Origin: Chimonanthus salicifolius
Lineage: Eukaryota > Streptophyta > Magnoliopsida > Laurales > Calycanthaceae
DNA: 64,000 bases
Reading direction: 5' to 3'
NCBI GenBank assembly: GCA_013350335.1
Contig: CM023540.1
Coordinates: forward strand, 29,801,175-29,865,174
The first letter of the stretch is position 1. Each line of letters begins with the position of its first letter. The position numbers were made by a program, and so were the translations under genes. Below the pieces are notes generated by a model that saw only the letters and a program-made list of their open reading frames with translations, was not told the origin of the DNA and ran no database searches. Positions 45,601-58,149 of the stretch are shown here, piece by piece.

Positions 45601-48504
45601 ACCAAATTCATCTTCAAGCAACTAAAGTCGAGTTTTGAAGTTGAACATCGGATTGGGCCCATATTGGGTCAAGTTTACTTTGGCCCATCTAAAATCAGGT
45701 TGGGCTTCGGTTGGCCTGAAACTTGACCTACTCTTCCTGAATTGTATCCTAACTGTCACATTATGCAAAAATGCTCAGCTTGATATGTCATAAATATTTT
45801 TACCCCTTTACGTCCAACGAAATCTGCAATGCGCCCGCTTGTAATTGCACCGATCATTGCACCAATGGTCACAATTGAACCGAAAAGCGAATACTGCATT
45901 TTCAAAACAGAAAGAGTTTAAGCATTTTCTAAATATGCAGTGCACATAGACATGTCTAACTCACAATCTGCAATATGAAGATGCCAAACATGCCAGTGCA
46001 ACAACGGGGATAATCATATCTATAAAAGTTGGATCCAATGTTGTTGTTTCTCAGTAAGGCAACAGATACAAATGGGCCTGGCCCAGTCCAGCCCACTTTT
46101 GTCTTAAGCATAAATGCCAGACTATGGATATCCCCTAGAACTCAGTTCCAGCAACCATCAGTCTAGGTCCGAGCAAATGCTTTTAAGGACAACTTGAGCC
46201 CGGATTAATGTTTGGTATAATCCAATAGTAAAAACATTCTACCTAAAATAAATAGATTTGGATGAAAACTTCAACAATTTTAATTTTTGGATCCGAACCG
46301 GTAGTTCACATACAATTTCGATGTAAAATTTAAGGTTTTAAAAATCGGCAGTCTTATCCGATATGACTGAGTCCCTGTACAACTTGGCTGAGTCCCATTA
46401 TCTTGCCCTGATTCCAGCCAGAACTCGACAAGTCAAACTCGAACTTCCTCCCTCCCGAGTTCGAGACCGAATTTGATATAAAAGCAGTTAAAAGTGACAT
46501 GTTAATTTAAGACATAAAAATTTGTGAATTTGAAGTTACAAAAACTATTGCAAAATAGATGGAATAAGACTATGATGACAATGGCCAAAACTCATAATGA
46601 GCAAAGAGTTTTGAATTTTGGACAAATACGAAATATTGTCTCACTGAGCAAACAATAAATATTAGAAAAAAAAATTGGACAATAGTAATATTAGCTTATT
46701 AAATTTGAAAAAAATATTGATTGAATGAAACAGAAGCCAATGTTTTTTTCTAATATTACTTTCACAGTGACCCTTTTGGCACGTCTTCTGTTTTTTGTCA
46801 AATTCCAAATTTGTCAGCTATGTTGTCAAATGTTTCCAGCTCATCTATACACTAAATGAATTGTCTTACTCAATTAGAGTCAAATTAGGTTGAGAAAAAA
46901 CCCGCATAGAATTTGGGTCCGATTGGACTCAGAAATTTAAAATCAACTCGACCCAACTCAAATTAACCTAATTCGACCTGAGTTTCAGGAAATATGAAAA
47001 ACCTGTTGCTGATTTCTTTCTCCAAATTTGCGATAAAAAAAAAAAAATTGGATTGAGTTTATTAATAACCCAGTCCAATCCGTTTGAATTTCAGCCATAA
47101 TTTATTTATAATTTTGAAGAGTAAATTATTATATTATAATATTATAAAATGTGTAGAACTTTTAAGCACAAAATAAAATCAGAACAAACCTGAGATAGGG
47201 ATATGCCAAGATCGTCTATGATTTCAGCCTGTGTAGGAGACGAGTAGCCCACCTGCACAGCCACCAATTTAGACTCTAAAATACCTAATTTTCATATTTA
47301 AAGGATCTTTTCTCTACAATATTTCAAGCGGGCCCCAATTTCATTTTATTAAAATTGAGACATCTAATATCATTTCTCATGTATTTTAAAAAAAAAAAAA
47401 ATAAGAATAGTTAGATATTCTCCTAATCTGTGATCCACCGTATTATTTGTTATAAAAATAAGTAAATGTTGAAGGCCCTAAAGATAAATGGGCCTCAAAT
47501 TGGCCCATTTCAGGAAGTATTGCCAATATTTCTGGACCTTTATTAGAAGATATACATGTAGAAGGAATGCCCTGACAATTTCATATGGAACTTTTCTTTT
47601 TCACATTCAAGTCACAGCAAAAACAAATAATTGCAAAACAGTCCAAATCCTGAAATAACAGAACCTTAATGTTACACGTATCATATTCGTGATAATTAAG
47701 GAGTTGGCGGCGGGATTGGAGGTCGCTTTCTCTCTCATTAATAGTGATGCCAATGGAGTGGTGGATTTTTTTCCAAAGAATGGCATCGAGGCCTGATCCA
47801 TGGTGTTTTTCAGCTTCCCGGAGATTAGATGTTCTTTGTGTTGTATCTTTGCTTTTTTTTTCTTTTTGTTTATTTTCTCTTTCTTGGCCTATACCTCTTA
47901 GGCCTTAAGGCTTTTTCTTTTTTCTTTTTTTTTTCTCTTGTTTTCCCTTTTCTTAATGAAAGTTCTCATTCTTACTGCTAAAAAAAAAATGTATTACATA
48001 GTTTTCATCAAAAGAACTCAATGTCATTCCCATGAAAACTAGAAACTTTGATGGGTACAAATGCCAAAAGCAACACGATACATTTCAATATTATTCTCTG
48101 TAACCATATCTCACGAGACTAATTCTCTGAGTATGACCAAATAAGTTCAACGGTGAGTGACTCTTTAAGACTGAGCGTGAATTGAACATAAGATCCGCAC
48201 TTACTGAAGTGGGTTCTTGACTGTCAAACCGACCCCCACCCACTAATGTATTCCAATTTCATATTCTAAAGTTTTGATCAATATTTTGCAGTGAAGAAAG
48301 AAATAATGAGGGGAGAATACTTACACAAGTTCCGAATTCAAAAGAGCCACAAACAGCAACAGCTGTGCTCAGCAGAACCATACAAATGGATCCTTCATTG
48401 TTGGCTTGAGATTCATTGGCAATGATCTTTTGTTGAATAAGAGGCTCTGTTATTTGTTCTTGTCTAAAACCTTCTCCTTGTTCTACGTCTTGGTTGATTG
48501 CCAT
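42688..48504 (-). CDS. ERD6-like sugar transporter, copy 2 (frame breaks)
   Basis: Tandem paralogue of the gene at 33834-39427, same family. Exons: 48504-48325, 47252-47190, 45893-45804, 45354-45295, 45128-45063, 44979-44914, 44819-44744, 44597-44533, 44392-44300, 44216-44136, 43954-43870, 43789-43743, 43666-43603, 43530-43470, 43383-43330, 43224-43165, 43043-42929, 42815-42688. They correspond to about 483 residues. Motifs: [93 protein letters not shown]. Exon 13 has one extra base near 43645 (between LG and AILMDRSG) and exon 14 one near 43524 (between VS and ASGTCLG). As written the frame meets a stop in exon 13, so it is a young pseudogene or carries sequence errors. All splice sites look normal. 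Confidence 0.88.
45440..45735. repeat. CCCGACC-type repeat in ERD6-like 2 intron 3
   Basis: Dense in CCAACC, CCCGA, GGTTGG and TGACCTGA words, of the GGGTCGGGTT class but strongly diverged. No clear ends. Confidence 0.5.
46870..47100. repeat. GGGTCGGGTT-class repeat in ERD6-like 2 intron 2
   Basis: Starts near TTAGGTTGAGAAAAAACCCG, contains CTCGACCCAACTCAAATT and CCCAGTCCAATCCG, and ends GAATTTCAGCCATAA, like the right end of the element at 21670. Confidence 0.5.
47690..47990 (+). mobile_element. LINE 3' end in ERD6-like 2 intron 1
   Basis: Plus-strand frame [20 protein letters not shown] with [13 protein letters not shown] and a stop resembles the tail of a LINE reverse transcriptase/RNase H protein. 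A CT-rich UTR, TTAATGAAAGTTCTCATTCT and poly(A) at 47980 follow. Confidence 0.7.
48175..48245 (-). repeat. SINE-like fragment, family B
   Basis: On the minus strand GGTTTGACAGTCAAGAACCC and TTATGTTCAATTCACG resemble tRNA-derived A and B boxes. The GTTTGACAGT block recurs at 58150-58280. Confidence 0.4.
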
Positions 48505-48890
48505 TTCTGTCTCTCTGTGTAAGAAAAATGGAGATACACCCAAAGGAAGAAATAGCAGAGATTCCTAATGATAACCCAATTGCTAGGAAAGATTAAAGAA
48601 GGTCTTCTTCTATATAAATTCCTTTTTCTGTTCAAAGGCATGAGCAACTCCATTAATTTATAGTGAGACAGAGAGAGAGAGGATGGATGAATGGATGAGT
48701 TGTCCAGCTGTGAATGACGGAGGCTCCCAAGAAGAGAGACGGAGCGGGGGTTGGACAAAGTTGAAAGAAACAGAGATGATGTGGAATTGCGGATTACTTG
48801 GATACATGAGTGATGGATAAAGGGTAAAACTATTATTTATGTGGATAATTCAAGTTCTTAAACACAATTATTTTATACCTATCGGTCCAA
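48505..48890 (-). promoter_or_regulatory. ERD6-like 2 5' leader and promoter region
   Basis: Upstream of the ATG at 48502-48504. Contains GAGAGAGAGA at about 48668-48680 and a CT-rich leader on the minus strand. TTTATAGT near 48660 is a weak TATA candidate. Confidence 0.35.
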
Positions 48891-49260
48891 GTGAGGTTGG
48901 ATTTTATTCAGTTTAAATCTATTCAGATTTAAAACCCGGCCCGTATGACTCGACTCAAGAAATCAGTGGGTTTGAGTTATGCATTTGTATATTTTGGGTC
49001 GAATCAGGAAAGAAAAAACTCGTATGAAATTTGGATCGAGTTAAGTTGAAAAATTTTAAATCAACTCGATCCAACCCGAGTGCACCAAGTTATAAAATAG
49101 CAATCAGCTTAAGTTGGGTCAGAAATTCAGATCGAGTCGGGTTGAGTAATTCGGGTCAACAATTCGGGTTTGGTCAAGTCGGGTTCAATAAGTTTTGACA
49201 TGTGTTGGATTAGATTTATTAAAACCCGACTTGACCCGCTTGAGTTTCAGCACTAATTCA
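48890..49260. repeat. GGGTCGGGTT-class repeat
   Basis: Contains AACTCGATCCAACCCGAGTG, AGATCGAGTCGGGTTGAG, CAAGTCGGGTTC and AAACCCGACTTGACCCG, and ends TGAGTTTCAGCACTAA, which matches the family's right end TTTCAGCCCTA. Confidence 0.6.
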
Positions 49261-50575
49261 GGTCTTATTAAATGGGTCAAATTAGTTTAGATTTATTTTG
49301 AGTTCAGTTAGGGTTGGATTTACCCATTTACATAATTAAGAAGAATTTTTTTCTAGTGAGACACGTACCAAGACTATTTATTAAATAGATTTAGGCTTCG
49401 TATAGTTACATGTGTTGCATATAGACATGGCAATAATTGAATTATTAAGGTCTACTCATTTATTCTTAAGTTCAGGTTATCTATTAAAAATGGGTCAAGT
49501 GATTTATGGAAATGAGTTAGGCCGAGTAATTAGGTGAAGTCAAATTTTACCATATCTAACTTATTTCTTCATAAATTGTTCTAGAATTTAATTTGATAAC
49601 CACAAAAAAAATTATATATTTAATAAAAATATAAAAAAGTAAACAACTAAAGGTCTTGATATTCTCTTCAACAAAAGAAAAATTATTCTATCAAAATTAT
49701 TTATTATATTTATCTAAAATCAGCATTCTGCATTTATTTCTTTTATTCTATCCTATAAAAGAATATATAAAATTAACTTTCAACGTTGAAATGAATATAA
49801 AGTTTATAAAATATATAACTTATAAACCCATGTTTAGTAATAGTGAAATGATCGGCCATAGACTGGCTCACGCCGTATTATATTGTATACTTTAGAATAC
49901 TTAAGTATAAATTTTTTTGAAAAGGTTTTTGATTGAATATGTAGTCTACTAAAAATTACCTCGATCTAATTAATCAAGCCACATTATTTAAGGTCTTCAA
50001 AATTTGATTAATTTAAATTATTTTTAAATCTATAAACTTTGTGAATTTTAAAGCATGGTTTAAATTATTATTTATTATGGATCACATGTTCAATAAAAGA
50101 CATTTCTAATTGTACTTGGTTTAATTGATTTGATTAAGGTGATTTGAGGAGTCCTGTGTCTAAACATGTTAGGTTGTACAATGCACATCAGGGATCATTG
50201 TGTTTTTAATGACGTGGGATGGGGACCAGCTTTTGAACGATATAGACCGTCCATTTGATGGGCCCCAGCTGTAGATGAAATACCAAGGATGGTTAAGATA
50301 TTTAAGTATTTGGATTTTATTTAAGTTATAATTCCGTAAGGAACACATACTTGTTGGCGTAGAGCCCCACGTACCACTTTTAGTTTGACACACTTCTGGC
50401 TTAGATTGTGGGACTTTTTAGTTTTATAATTGGCTAAAAAAATGCTGACCAATCAGCCAATTGCAACTAAGGTCATGATATAAATATAAAATATATATTT
50501 ATGGTTTACATAAAATTTAGATTTTTTTTTTTTTTTTTACATAAAAGATTATCAAACTTTAGTCTATCTTATACA
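49261..50575. other. Gene-free spacer
   Basis: AT-rich. A GC-richer repeat-like piece at 50160-50280 (GACCGTCCATTTGATGGGCCCC) stands out. No gene seen. Confidence 0.4.
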
Positions 50576-50943
50576 TACGGAGGTGTACGAGAATCGGAGA
50601 ATGAAATATCGGTTCATACAATAGATATTGGCAATATCGGCGAATATATTGGCCATAATATTACCGATATCGCCCATTGTTTTAGAAAAAAATAATCTCA
50701 GATATGGAGTCCACCAATATCTCGGTCGACATTTGTCCATATCAAGCAAATATCGGCCCAATATAAACCGATAGTCCAAATAGCAGCCGATATTTTTTTA
50801 TTTTAACTTTTTTTTACAAAAACAGGCCTTCATTCAATTTTTTAATTCAGTAAAACAAAAAATAAAAAAATGAGTGATATTATGAAAAGAATAAAATTAG
50901 AGAGAGAAATGTATTGCCAAGATATCGATCGGTATCTTGGGGC

Positions 50944-51406
50944 TAAGGTTCAAATATCGGCCGATACATATCGTATCGGCCGATATATATCGGTTTTTTT
51001 AAACCGAGTAATATCGGCCGATACGATAAATATCGGCCGTACATACCGAATATCGGCCACAATATCGGCCGATATTCATAAATATCGGTATTTAATTATT
51101 TTTTTAAAAAAAACACCGATACGATTTTTCTCGGTTTTTACACGGTTTTTCACGATTTTTGACGGTTTTCAACGGTTCAGGGTTTCACGGTTTTTTGCAG
51201 TTTTTTACGGTTTTCAACAGTTCAGGGTTTCATGGTTTTTCACGGTTTTTTGCGGTTTTTTGCAGTTTTTCACGGTTTTTTCACGGTTCCGATATCGGAG
51301 GAGAGAGAAAATACCGATATCGGGATGAGAGATAAAAATATAGGCCGATATTACGGCCGATATGCATATCGGCCGATATTCGATTAAACCGATATTTTGA
51401 CCCCTG
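50944..51406. mobile_element. Nested ATATCGGC array element
   Basis: A 463-bp element running TAAGGTTCAAATATCGGCCG to ACCGATATTTTGACCCCTG. Flanks are TCTTGGGGC (50935-50943) and TCTTGGGGT (51407-51415), 8 of 9 bases identical. The inside has many ATATCGGCCGATA palindromes, then a minisatellite (51120-51295) of CACGGTTTTT/GCGGTTTTTT/CAGTTTTT units, then more palindromes. Confidence 0.8.
51120..51295. repeat. CACGGTTTTT minisatellite
   Basis: About 15 imperfect units of about 11 bp (CACGGTTTTT, GACGGTTTTC, GCGGTTTTTT), with a longer period repeated as CAACGGTTCAGGGTTTCACG and CAACAGTTCAGGGTTTCATG. It lies wholly inside the nested array element. Confidence 0.85.
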
Positions 51407-51440
51407 TCTTGGGGTATGCCAAGATTTGCACCCGTGACAG

Positions 51441-53875
51441 GTGACGAGAGCTATATAATAGTTTGTGAAGAAGTTTTTCATTAATTTTATCTGATATCTT
51501 TATACTCCACGAGAGGTCTTATAATTCTTCATCATAAAAAAAATTATTTAGTACTATATTTAATTAGTTTAGCCTTTATATTTTGTCATAAATGAGTAAC
51601 ATATCAAGAGTAAAATTAAAATGTCAAAATTATAAAATTATAATAATCAAATCATTCAATGCATTCCATATTAAATATTAATACTTTCTTTTACATATCT
51701 CAGGCAAAGTCCCCGTTAAAGAGACTCCTTTATAATGGGTCCTACAATATTAATGGCCACTCCTTGTGATTTATGTGGGTCCTACAACATATATGGCTAG
51801 TTCTTGGAATCACGGAACAAATGGCTTTGACAAGTCCGCCCACCTCTTCCTACCACCACACGCCGACACCCCTCAAAATTAAAAATAGAGGAGTTAGACT
51901 AATTTAATAAATTGTATTAATTATATAATTGATCTTTATTATAAACTTAGATTTAGAGAGGATCGGTTTTAAGTGAAATGCGTCAAAAGTCTATTAATAG
52001 ATTCTTTGAATAAATACGAATATGATATAAATGATTTTGAAATAGTAAGATTATGAATAACTTCAATTAATTTAATTTAGTACTCAGTAAGCATTTTCTA
52101 ACTATGTAACAATACATGATTTCAAACGATGATAGTCGAATGTAGAAATAATTATAGAATAAGTTTATAAAAGAATGTCTGTCTTTATATCACGTTAGAA
52201 AGTGATTTGGAGCTCATCGAAAAAGTTAAACCTTTGATTAATGTGAAAATCAAGAAATAAGACAAGTAATTTAGGATAATTCTAAAATACATATAGGACA
52301 AGTATTTTGGGAGAGAGTAGTACTTTTGAATAGGACAAATAATATATTTGTAGGAAAAGAAATCAATTATTTTAGATTATAATAAATTTTGAGTATTCTA
52401 CAATTTTTAATCACTTAACATAAGATCATAAAATTAACCGTTAACTCTATTTCATTTTTCTAAATCAGATGACTAATACTACAAATATCATAGTATAAAG
52501 TTGTTAAAAGTAGATAGTTTTCAAAATTAACCCATTTAATATATCCTAGATTTATACTTCATACTATATCCAATATTTTAAAACATTATGAAACAACTTT
52601 AGTGTCATTTGTTATATGTCATCTCACTTTCAAAGTGGAGAGAAATTATCGATTGTGAATCAATTTATTAAGAATTAGTTGATTAATTTTGGACAGCGAT
52701 GTTCCTACAGATATTTTGTGTAATCTGACATGGATTTTACTTTATTATCCAATTTACCCTTCCAATCGACTTGTCGAACCCTTTGAATCATTTACTGCAA
52801 AGATTTCAGTAAACTGATTCGAAGGGCAAAGTGGACAATACACTAAAATCCATATCGAGTTACATAAAAATGACCGTAGAAAGGTCGTTGTCCTTAATTT
52901 TTATAGGATTTATATTAGTCAGTGAGAATGAGTTATTTTGATCATTCATTCTTGAATATTAAGTATAACAAAATTTAACTAAAAAAAATTGAGTATAATT
53001 TTTATTGTTAATTAGTTTTAACTGTGAAAGAATTCAAGTTAAATCTAACAGTAAGCATATCTTAAAATGAGTTTAAACTCAAAATAAATTTTATTTACAA
53101 AACAATAATAAATATAAAGAAGAAAATAATAAAAATTAATTAATCAATTCACAACAAACCATTTACAAGTGGACGGTGGACCATTCTCCCCAAGTTGAGC
53201 CCGAGAAGCAAATGAATTATGAAAGTGGGTCCCTTGAGAATGACACCTTTGAATTGCACGAGATTTTGCCATGAACTTATCTCCGGTCAACGAGAATGGT
53301 AGTTGTCATGCGCGGAGACCGATGGGTCGATCCTTCCTTCTTATTTTTTAAAATAATATTCTTATTGTGATATCGACTCGTGTATATCATCTCCAGTACT
53401 TGCCGATATTTGTACTCATGTACGAAGGATTTATCGGTTCACAAAATTTAATTATTTAAACTTTTCAATTGGATATAGATTTTACTAATGCAAATTTTAA
53501 TTAAATAACATAGTTTATATTTTTCAAATTCACTGATTATATATAAAAAAAATCAGATTCATTTATAGAAGAAAAATTTTGAAAAAATATTTTATAAATT
53601 TGATGTAGATAAAAAAATGAATGAATAAATTTCAAAATAGATGTTTTGAAATTACAATCAAGAATTTCAAATTTCACCCATCATTTTTGTGTTGAGTTTT
53701 TATAAATATTTCACATATAATGCTTTAGTGTATTAATCTCACCTCTGAAAATATTTATGTTATTAAAAAAAATTATCCACTCTCCTTTAAAAAAATAAAA
53801 TCTTATATAATGGATACTCATACATGATGATATCCATATAATAATAATAATAATTAAAAAAAAAAATAGATACTC
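51441..53875. other. Gene-free AT-rich stretch
   Basis: No gene seen. At 52240-52330 a worn Stowaway-like piece (AGACAAGTAATTTAGGATAATT, AGGACAAGTATTTTGGGAGAGAGTAGT). Confidence 0.4.
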
Positions 53876-53877
53876 AA

Positions 53878-54170
53878 ATAAAGTAGAAATTCTTAGTATT
53901 TTGAGAGCCCTCACAATTTGGAAGGATTTTTGAAGAAGTAATTTGGTTATTGAAGGAGACTCGGCAAATGCATTCAAATGGGCTACAGGTTCGACAACCA
54001 CTGAGAGCATGTGTTCTTTATATGATGCTTTGTATTATGTTTCTCTTTTTCTCCTTCCCCTTCTTCACCTCCTCTTCTCCCATGGTCTGATACCTTTATA
54101 CCATTTCTCTGTATTTAAACTTTAAGTTTTTCTTAATAAATTTTCTCTTTACTGCTCAAAAAAAATAAAA
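53878..54170 (+). mobile_element. LINE 3' end
   Basis: Plus-strand frame VIEGDSANAFKWATGSTTTE matches the end of a LINE RNase H domain (the conserved EGDS Asp region). A UTR with CTTCCCCTTCTTCACC, TTAATAAATTTTCTC and a poly(A)/AATA tail at 54158-54185 follow. Confidence 0.75.
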
Positions 54171-55174
54171 TAAATAAATAAATATATATATATATATATA
54201 TATTATATCATTCACTCCCTTTTAAGAAAATAAAATCTTGAATACCCATCAGTCCCACTGCGACTTATCAGTCTCAATGGGTGACACCCAACAACATATG
54301 TGAAATTAGAAGACACTAAATTTTGATAGGAAACTAATTTAGCTTAATATGAGCACCATTTCATAATAAATTGACAAAAAAAAATTAATTTAAAAAAATA
54401 TGATAAAATAAAAATATCCATCGTAAAACAATAAATATAAAGAAGAAAATAAAAAAAATATCGAGACGGAAGTGGAGTTTTGAATTTCTTCGTCATGAAA
54501 AAATTCACACTCATGGTCCCACCCAGTAAATGGTGGGGCCCACCACAGCACAGATGGGATCTGGAAAAGACGGTGCACAATGATGATATTGGGCAACTAC
54601 CAAAGACAAACTGTGCTATGCGATTGTCAATTCCCAATGGCATAACGAGATCCACAGTATAATAACAGTGTCATTAGAGTTTTTAAAATCTTAATTTCAG
54701 TTAATTTTGATTTTAGATAGTGATATATTAAGATAAATCAATTTGTATTCATCATATAAAAGTAAACTCAATTCTGTTCTTTTATAAAAATAAAAGTAAA
54801 TTTAATATTAAAAAATACTTAAATAAATATATGAATTTCTATAAATATATTTTTTATTAGATATTTGAACAATACACCAAAAGTTCCAGAATCAATAAAA
54901 TGTAAAAAATTAAATTCTTTATTCTATCTCAGATTACAATGCTTCTACCCTTAAATCCAATAAATAGGCACTAAATCATTGATAAATATCAATATTTTTT
55001 ATATCCTCTGTCCTTTCAAATTAAGAGCAAGAGAATATCCTCGATGTTTATAGTAATTGAAGTGAACTGCAAGTTAATATGAATGATACGATACAACTTA
55101 TGCTTTAAAATGAAAGATATTTTTTATTTATGAACAAAAAAATTATAAATAATGCAATTATAAATTTATTTATT
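54171..55174. other. Gene-free AT-rich stretch
   Basis: (AT)n run at 54183-54203. No gene seen. Confidence 0.4.
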
Positions 55175-55270
55175 TTTGAATTTATACGTGAGAAACTAGA
55201 GGATACCCAGCGTAAAACTCCCACGGATGAATCCGGTGGAAGACAACCAATTGAACTACACCCGTATATG
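55175..55270 (-). mobile_element. SINE copy, family A, internally deleted
   Basis: Minus strand: GTGTAGTTCAATTGGTTGTC (A box) joins quickly to the tail ATCCGTGGGAGTTTTACGCT, followed by GTATCCTCTAGTTTCTCACG. Confidence 0.55.
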
Positions 55271-56588
55271 AATCTCTTGAAAAGTTAGATCTAAGTTGCT
55301 GTTATTTAACATGTGCTTAAGTCATTAAATGAGTACCATTAAATGATTAGCCGGCAAAGTCGTTTAGGCTCTTGTATTTATGAATTACAAGTATGTTCTT
55401 GGTCATGTACATCAACAATTTTAAGGTCATTATTTGAATAATTGCTTTCAATCTTAATCCTTATATTATAAGTTGGCTCTTTAGTAGGTGAGACTCACCC
55501 TTTGCATCATTTTTTGTCTTTGTTGCTTTATTTGGGTTCAATTTTTGCAGTACAATCAACTGAACTAATTTAAGATTTAGACCATGATTATTTTCTAAAA
55601 AAGAGAAGAGTACATTAAGAATTTATTGAATACATCTAAAAGTAAACTTTAAAAAATCATCTAATTATCTGTTTATCACAATAAAAATAAAAAAAGTTAA
55701 AAATTATAATCGACATGATATATAGAAGCCTCTGAATACATCTGTTACTATAATGAATTTTCTTTGAAGTATATAAGTTAAACCCTAATACAAGTACTAA
55801 CTTGCATGCACACCAAACAAAAGAAACATACCTAATTGAAGGGAATCTGATATCCAAAGAAGCCAAAGCCAAAGGTAGAAAACAGGGATCTGATATCTTC
55901 AATAGAAAAAGGATAGCAGTACATAATCAATGTTTTAAAAATCGACTCAAGAAGATTGGATTAGATGCGGTTCAATCGGAGTTCAATCATGGTTAAACTC
56001 GATCAAATCTATAACATCAGCATGATATCCAATAATAGTATTGATTGACTAATAGATAAATTAATTAACTAAAAATATAATAATATGCTAATAGTAACGA
56101 CACACTCTTCACTTGTATAGATATTGTCTCTGTTGCCTGTCTATATTAATGCATGATTTTGTTTTTCTCAAGTTTCTCTTGACAAAAAAAACTTTCTTAT
56201 AATGAAGTATAAGCATCTTACTTAAAAACTTCACGTTGGATTAGTCCATTTATAAAAAATATGATAATAATATCTATAATAACTAATTAAAATAATGAAA
56301 TAAATATATATACATCCACACGTGTCTAAAAATTATTTTTAATTTCTCATCAACATGTGTCAATTTCTACTTTAATATCATATCAGGATGACTATTTTCA
56401 TCCTCATCAACGTCAAGTGATTCATCTCATTAATTTAGAATTGTCATTTAATTTGACATGTTATTTTCATGGCCAACTGCTTATCTATTGATCATATTGT
56501 AGCATATTCAATGAATGACTTTTCAAAGGCTCCTCTACCCTCTTCATGTTTTAAATATCCTTTTAAAATTTTTATGAATAAAAAAATC
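55271..56588. other. Gene-free AT-rich stretch
   Basis: No gene or clear mobile element recognised. Confidence 0.4.
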
Positions 56589-56755
56589 TATTATTTTTTT
56601 TTTAATTTACGTATGGAAAATCGCAGAAAATACAGCGTAAAACTCCTACGGGTGCCCACTATCTTTATGATACACCAAGTTAAGTCATGAAAGCTCGAAC
56701 TTGACACCTCCTATTTATTGAAGTGAAAGATTAACCAGTTAAGTTTCTCCTATTT
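56589..56755 (-). mobile_element. SINE copy, family A, nearly complete
   Basis: Minus strand in order: AAACTTAACTGGTTAATC (A box), GGTGTCAAGTTCGAGC (B box), CTTGGTGTATCATAAAGATA, GGCACCCGTAGGAGTTTTAC, then ATTTTCTGCGATTTTCC and a poly(A) tail (poly T at 56596-56604). Length about 165 bp. Confidence 0.65.
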
Positions 56756-58149
56756 GAAAATGAGAAAACTAGCCTTTTCAAAAAAAAAGTTTTAAGACAA
56801 AGAACACTGTAGATATCACTTTAAAAAATATATTGTTTTTTTAATAGCATGTTTAACTCATGTTTAACTTAGTGCTAATGTCATATACATAGTTTTTGTT
56901 TGAATTTTCAATTACTCCTCTCTTAGTATTTCAAAAAGTGAACTGTGAACGATGTGATTCAAACGAGTTGAATCTAAATTGATTTTTAAAGTGATTTCAA
57001 CAATGTTGTTTGTCTTAAAACTTTTTTTCTGAAAAGACTAGTTTCCTCATTTTCTTTTCCAGGAAAACTAATCAAACAGTGTGGCACACTGCGTTCGTGG
57101 TTGATTGATATGAGTTCTAGTAGTTGTAAATTTGTAATTTTAATAAATAGTAATAATGGCTGAAATTAATATTTTAAAAAGTATGCATCCAAAAATGTCT
57201 AACAATGATAATAATAAATAAATGGAGTACAACTAATAAAAGAGATTTTCAAACTTGATGCAATTTGGAAATGAAAAAAGATAAAATTACTTCATATGGT
57301 AGACAAGGTTTCTCCCTTTTTCACGAGTTGTCATGTCAATAGTTCAACTGATCAGGAGTTTCCTACAGTTTTTCACACATAAATTAAAAAAAAAAAATAT
57401 GCGACATTTATCAAATTGAAGAAATATTATGAAACAAAAAGTAGAAAACTCATATCCTTAAATCTTAGATACCCCGTGTATCCTGCAGTTTCTCACGGGT
57501 AAATTAAAAAAAAAAATTCTAGATTTAAATATTGGTGATTTTAGTAACTTATCAGAATTTAGAAGTGAAATTTTTTGATGTGTCTATACTCTATATTATG
57601 CTAAGAAAATGTTCAAAATGTGTAAGAATTTCAAATTTCAAAAAGTGAAAAGCCCAGTGCATGTCATGTAGTTGACTATCTTTGAATGGTGCTATTCTTT
57701 AAATATTATTCAACTATTCTCACCCGTTTATTTCCTTCTTAAGTCTTATTCTTAGGGTCATTAGTGGAGTCACTTTCGGCGAACTGAGAGAGTTGAGGCC
57801 AAGCTTTGGTTCTTTCCAAACTTTGGCTTGTCTAGTCTTCTCCTCTACAATGAGAAACTATGCACCATAAACTAGTTTTGTTTTTGTCTTCTCCAATACT
57901 ATTATTCAATAAATTGGATTTGTAGTTAATTTAAATTCATTTCGAGCTCAACTCTTATTGATAGTTAGGTGTCTTTAGTCTTCGAAACTATACTTTAAAA
58001 TATCTTTCTCGAATTGAATTTTGTCATATTTCATTTTCAGAGTAATCTATCAAACAACACGTACGATATATATTAATTAGCATAGTTATAGATATTAAAA
58101 ATGACTCACTTATCTCTTTTTAATCATAAATATTTTATAATCGAGACTC
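56756..58149. other. Gene-free AT-rich stretch with SINE tails
   Basis: 57355-57395 and 57470-57515 carry CTGCAGTTTCTCACGGGTAA-like pieces followed by A-runs, matching the family A tail region in the opposite orientation. No gene seen. Confidence 0.4.

Larger units (their letters stand above)
50576..51440. mobile_element. Outer ATATCGGC element hosting a nested copy
   Basis: Starts about GGAGGTGTACGAGAATCGG (50579), with ATATCGGTTC, AATATCGGCGAATATATTGG and TACCGATATCGCC words. It is interrupted by the element 50944-51406. It appears to resume with TATGCCAAGATTTGCACCCG, whose TTTGCACCC matches the family's right end. A long open frame through here is a by-product of the repeat. Confidence 0.55.

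Noticed and set aside
51120..51295. Telomere-like repeat
   Set aside because: Units contain CAGGGTTTCA only once per longer period; no TTTAGGG array.
50870..51328. 152-codon open frame on the + strand
   Set aside because: It runs through palindromes and the CACGGTTTTT minisatellite; the protein is periodic (RFF/VF/GF repeats) and mirrors the DNA repeat, not a gene.
50576..51440. CRISPR-like regular repeats
   Set aside because: Eukaryotic context; palindromic repeats are irregularly spaced without unique spacers.
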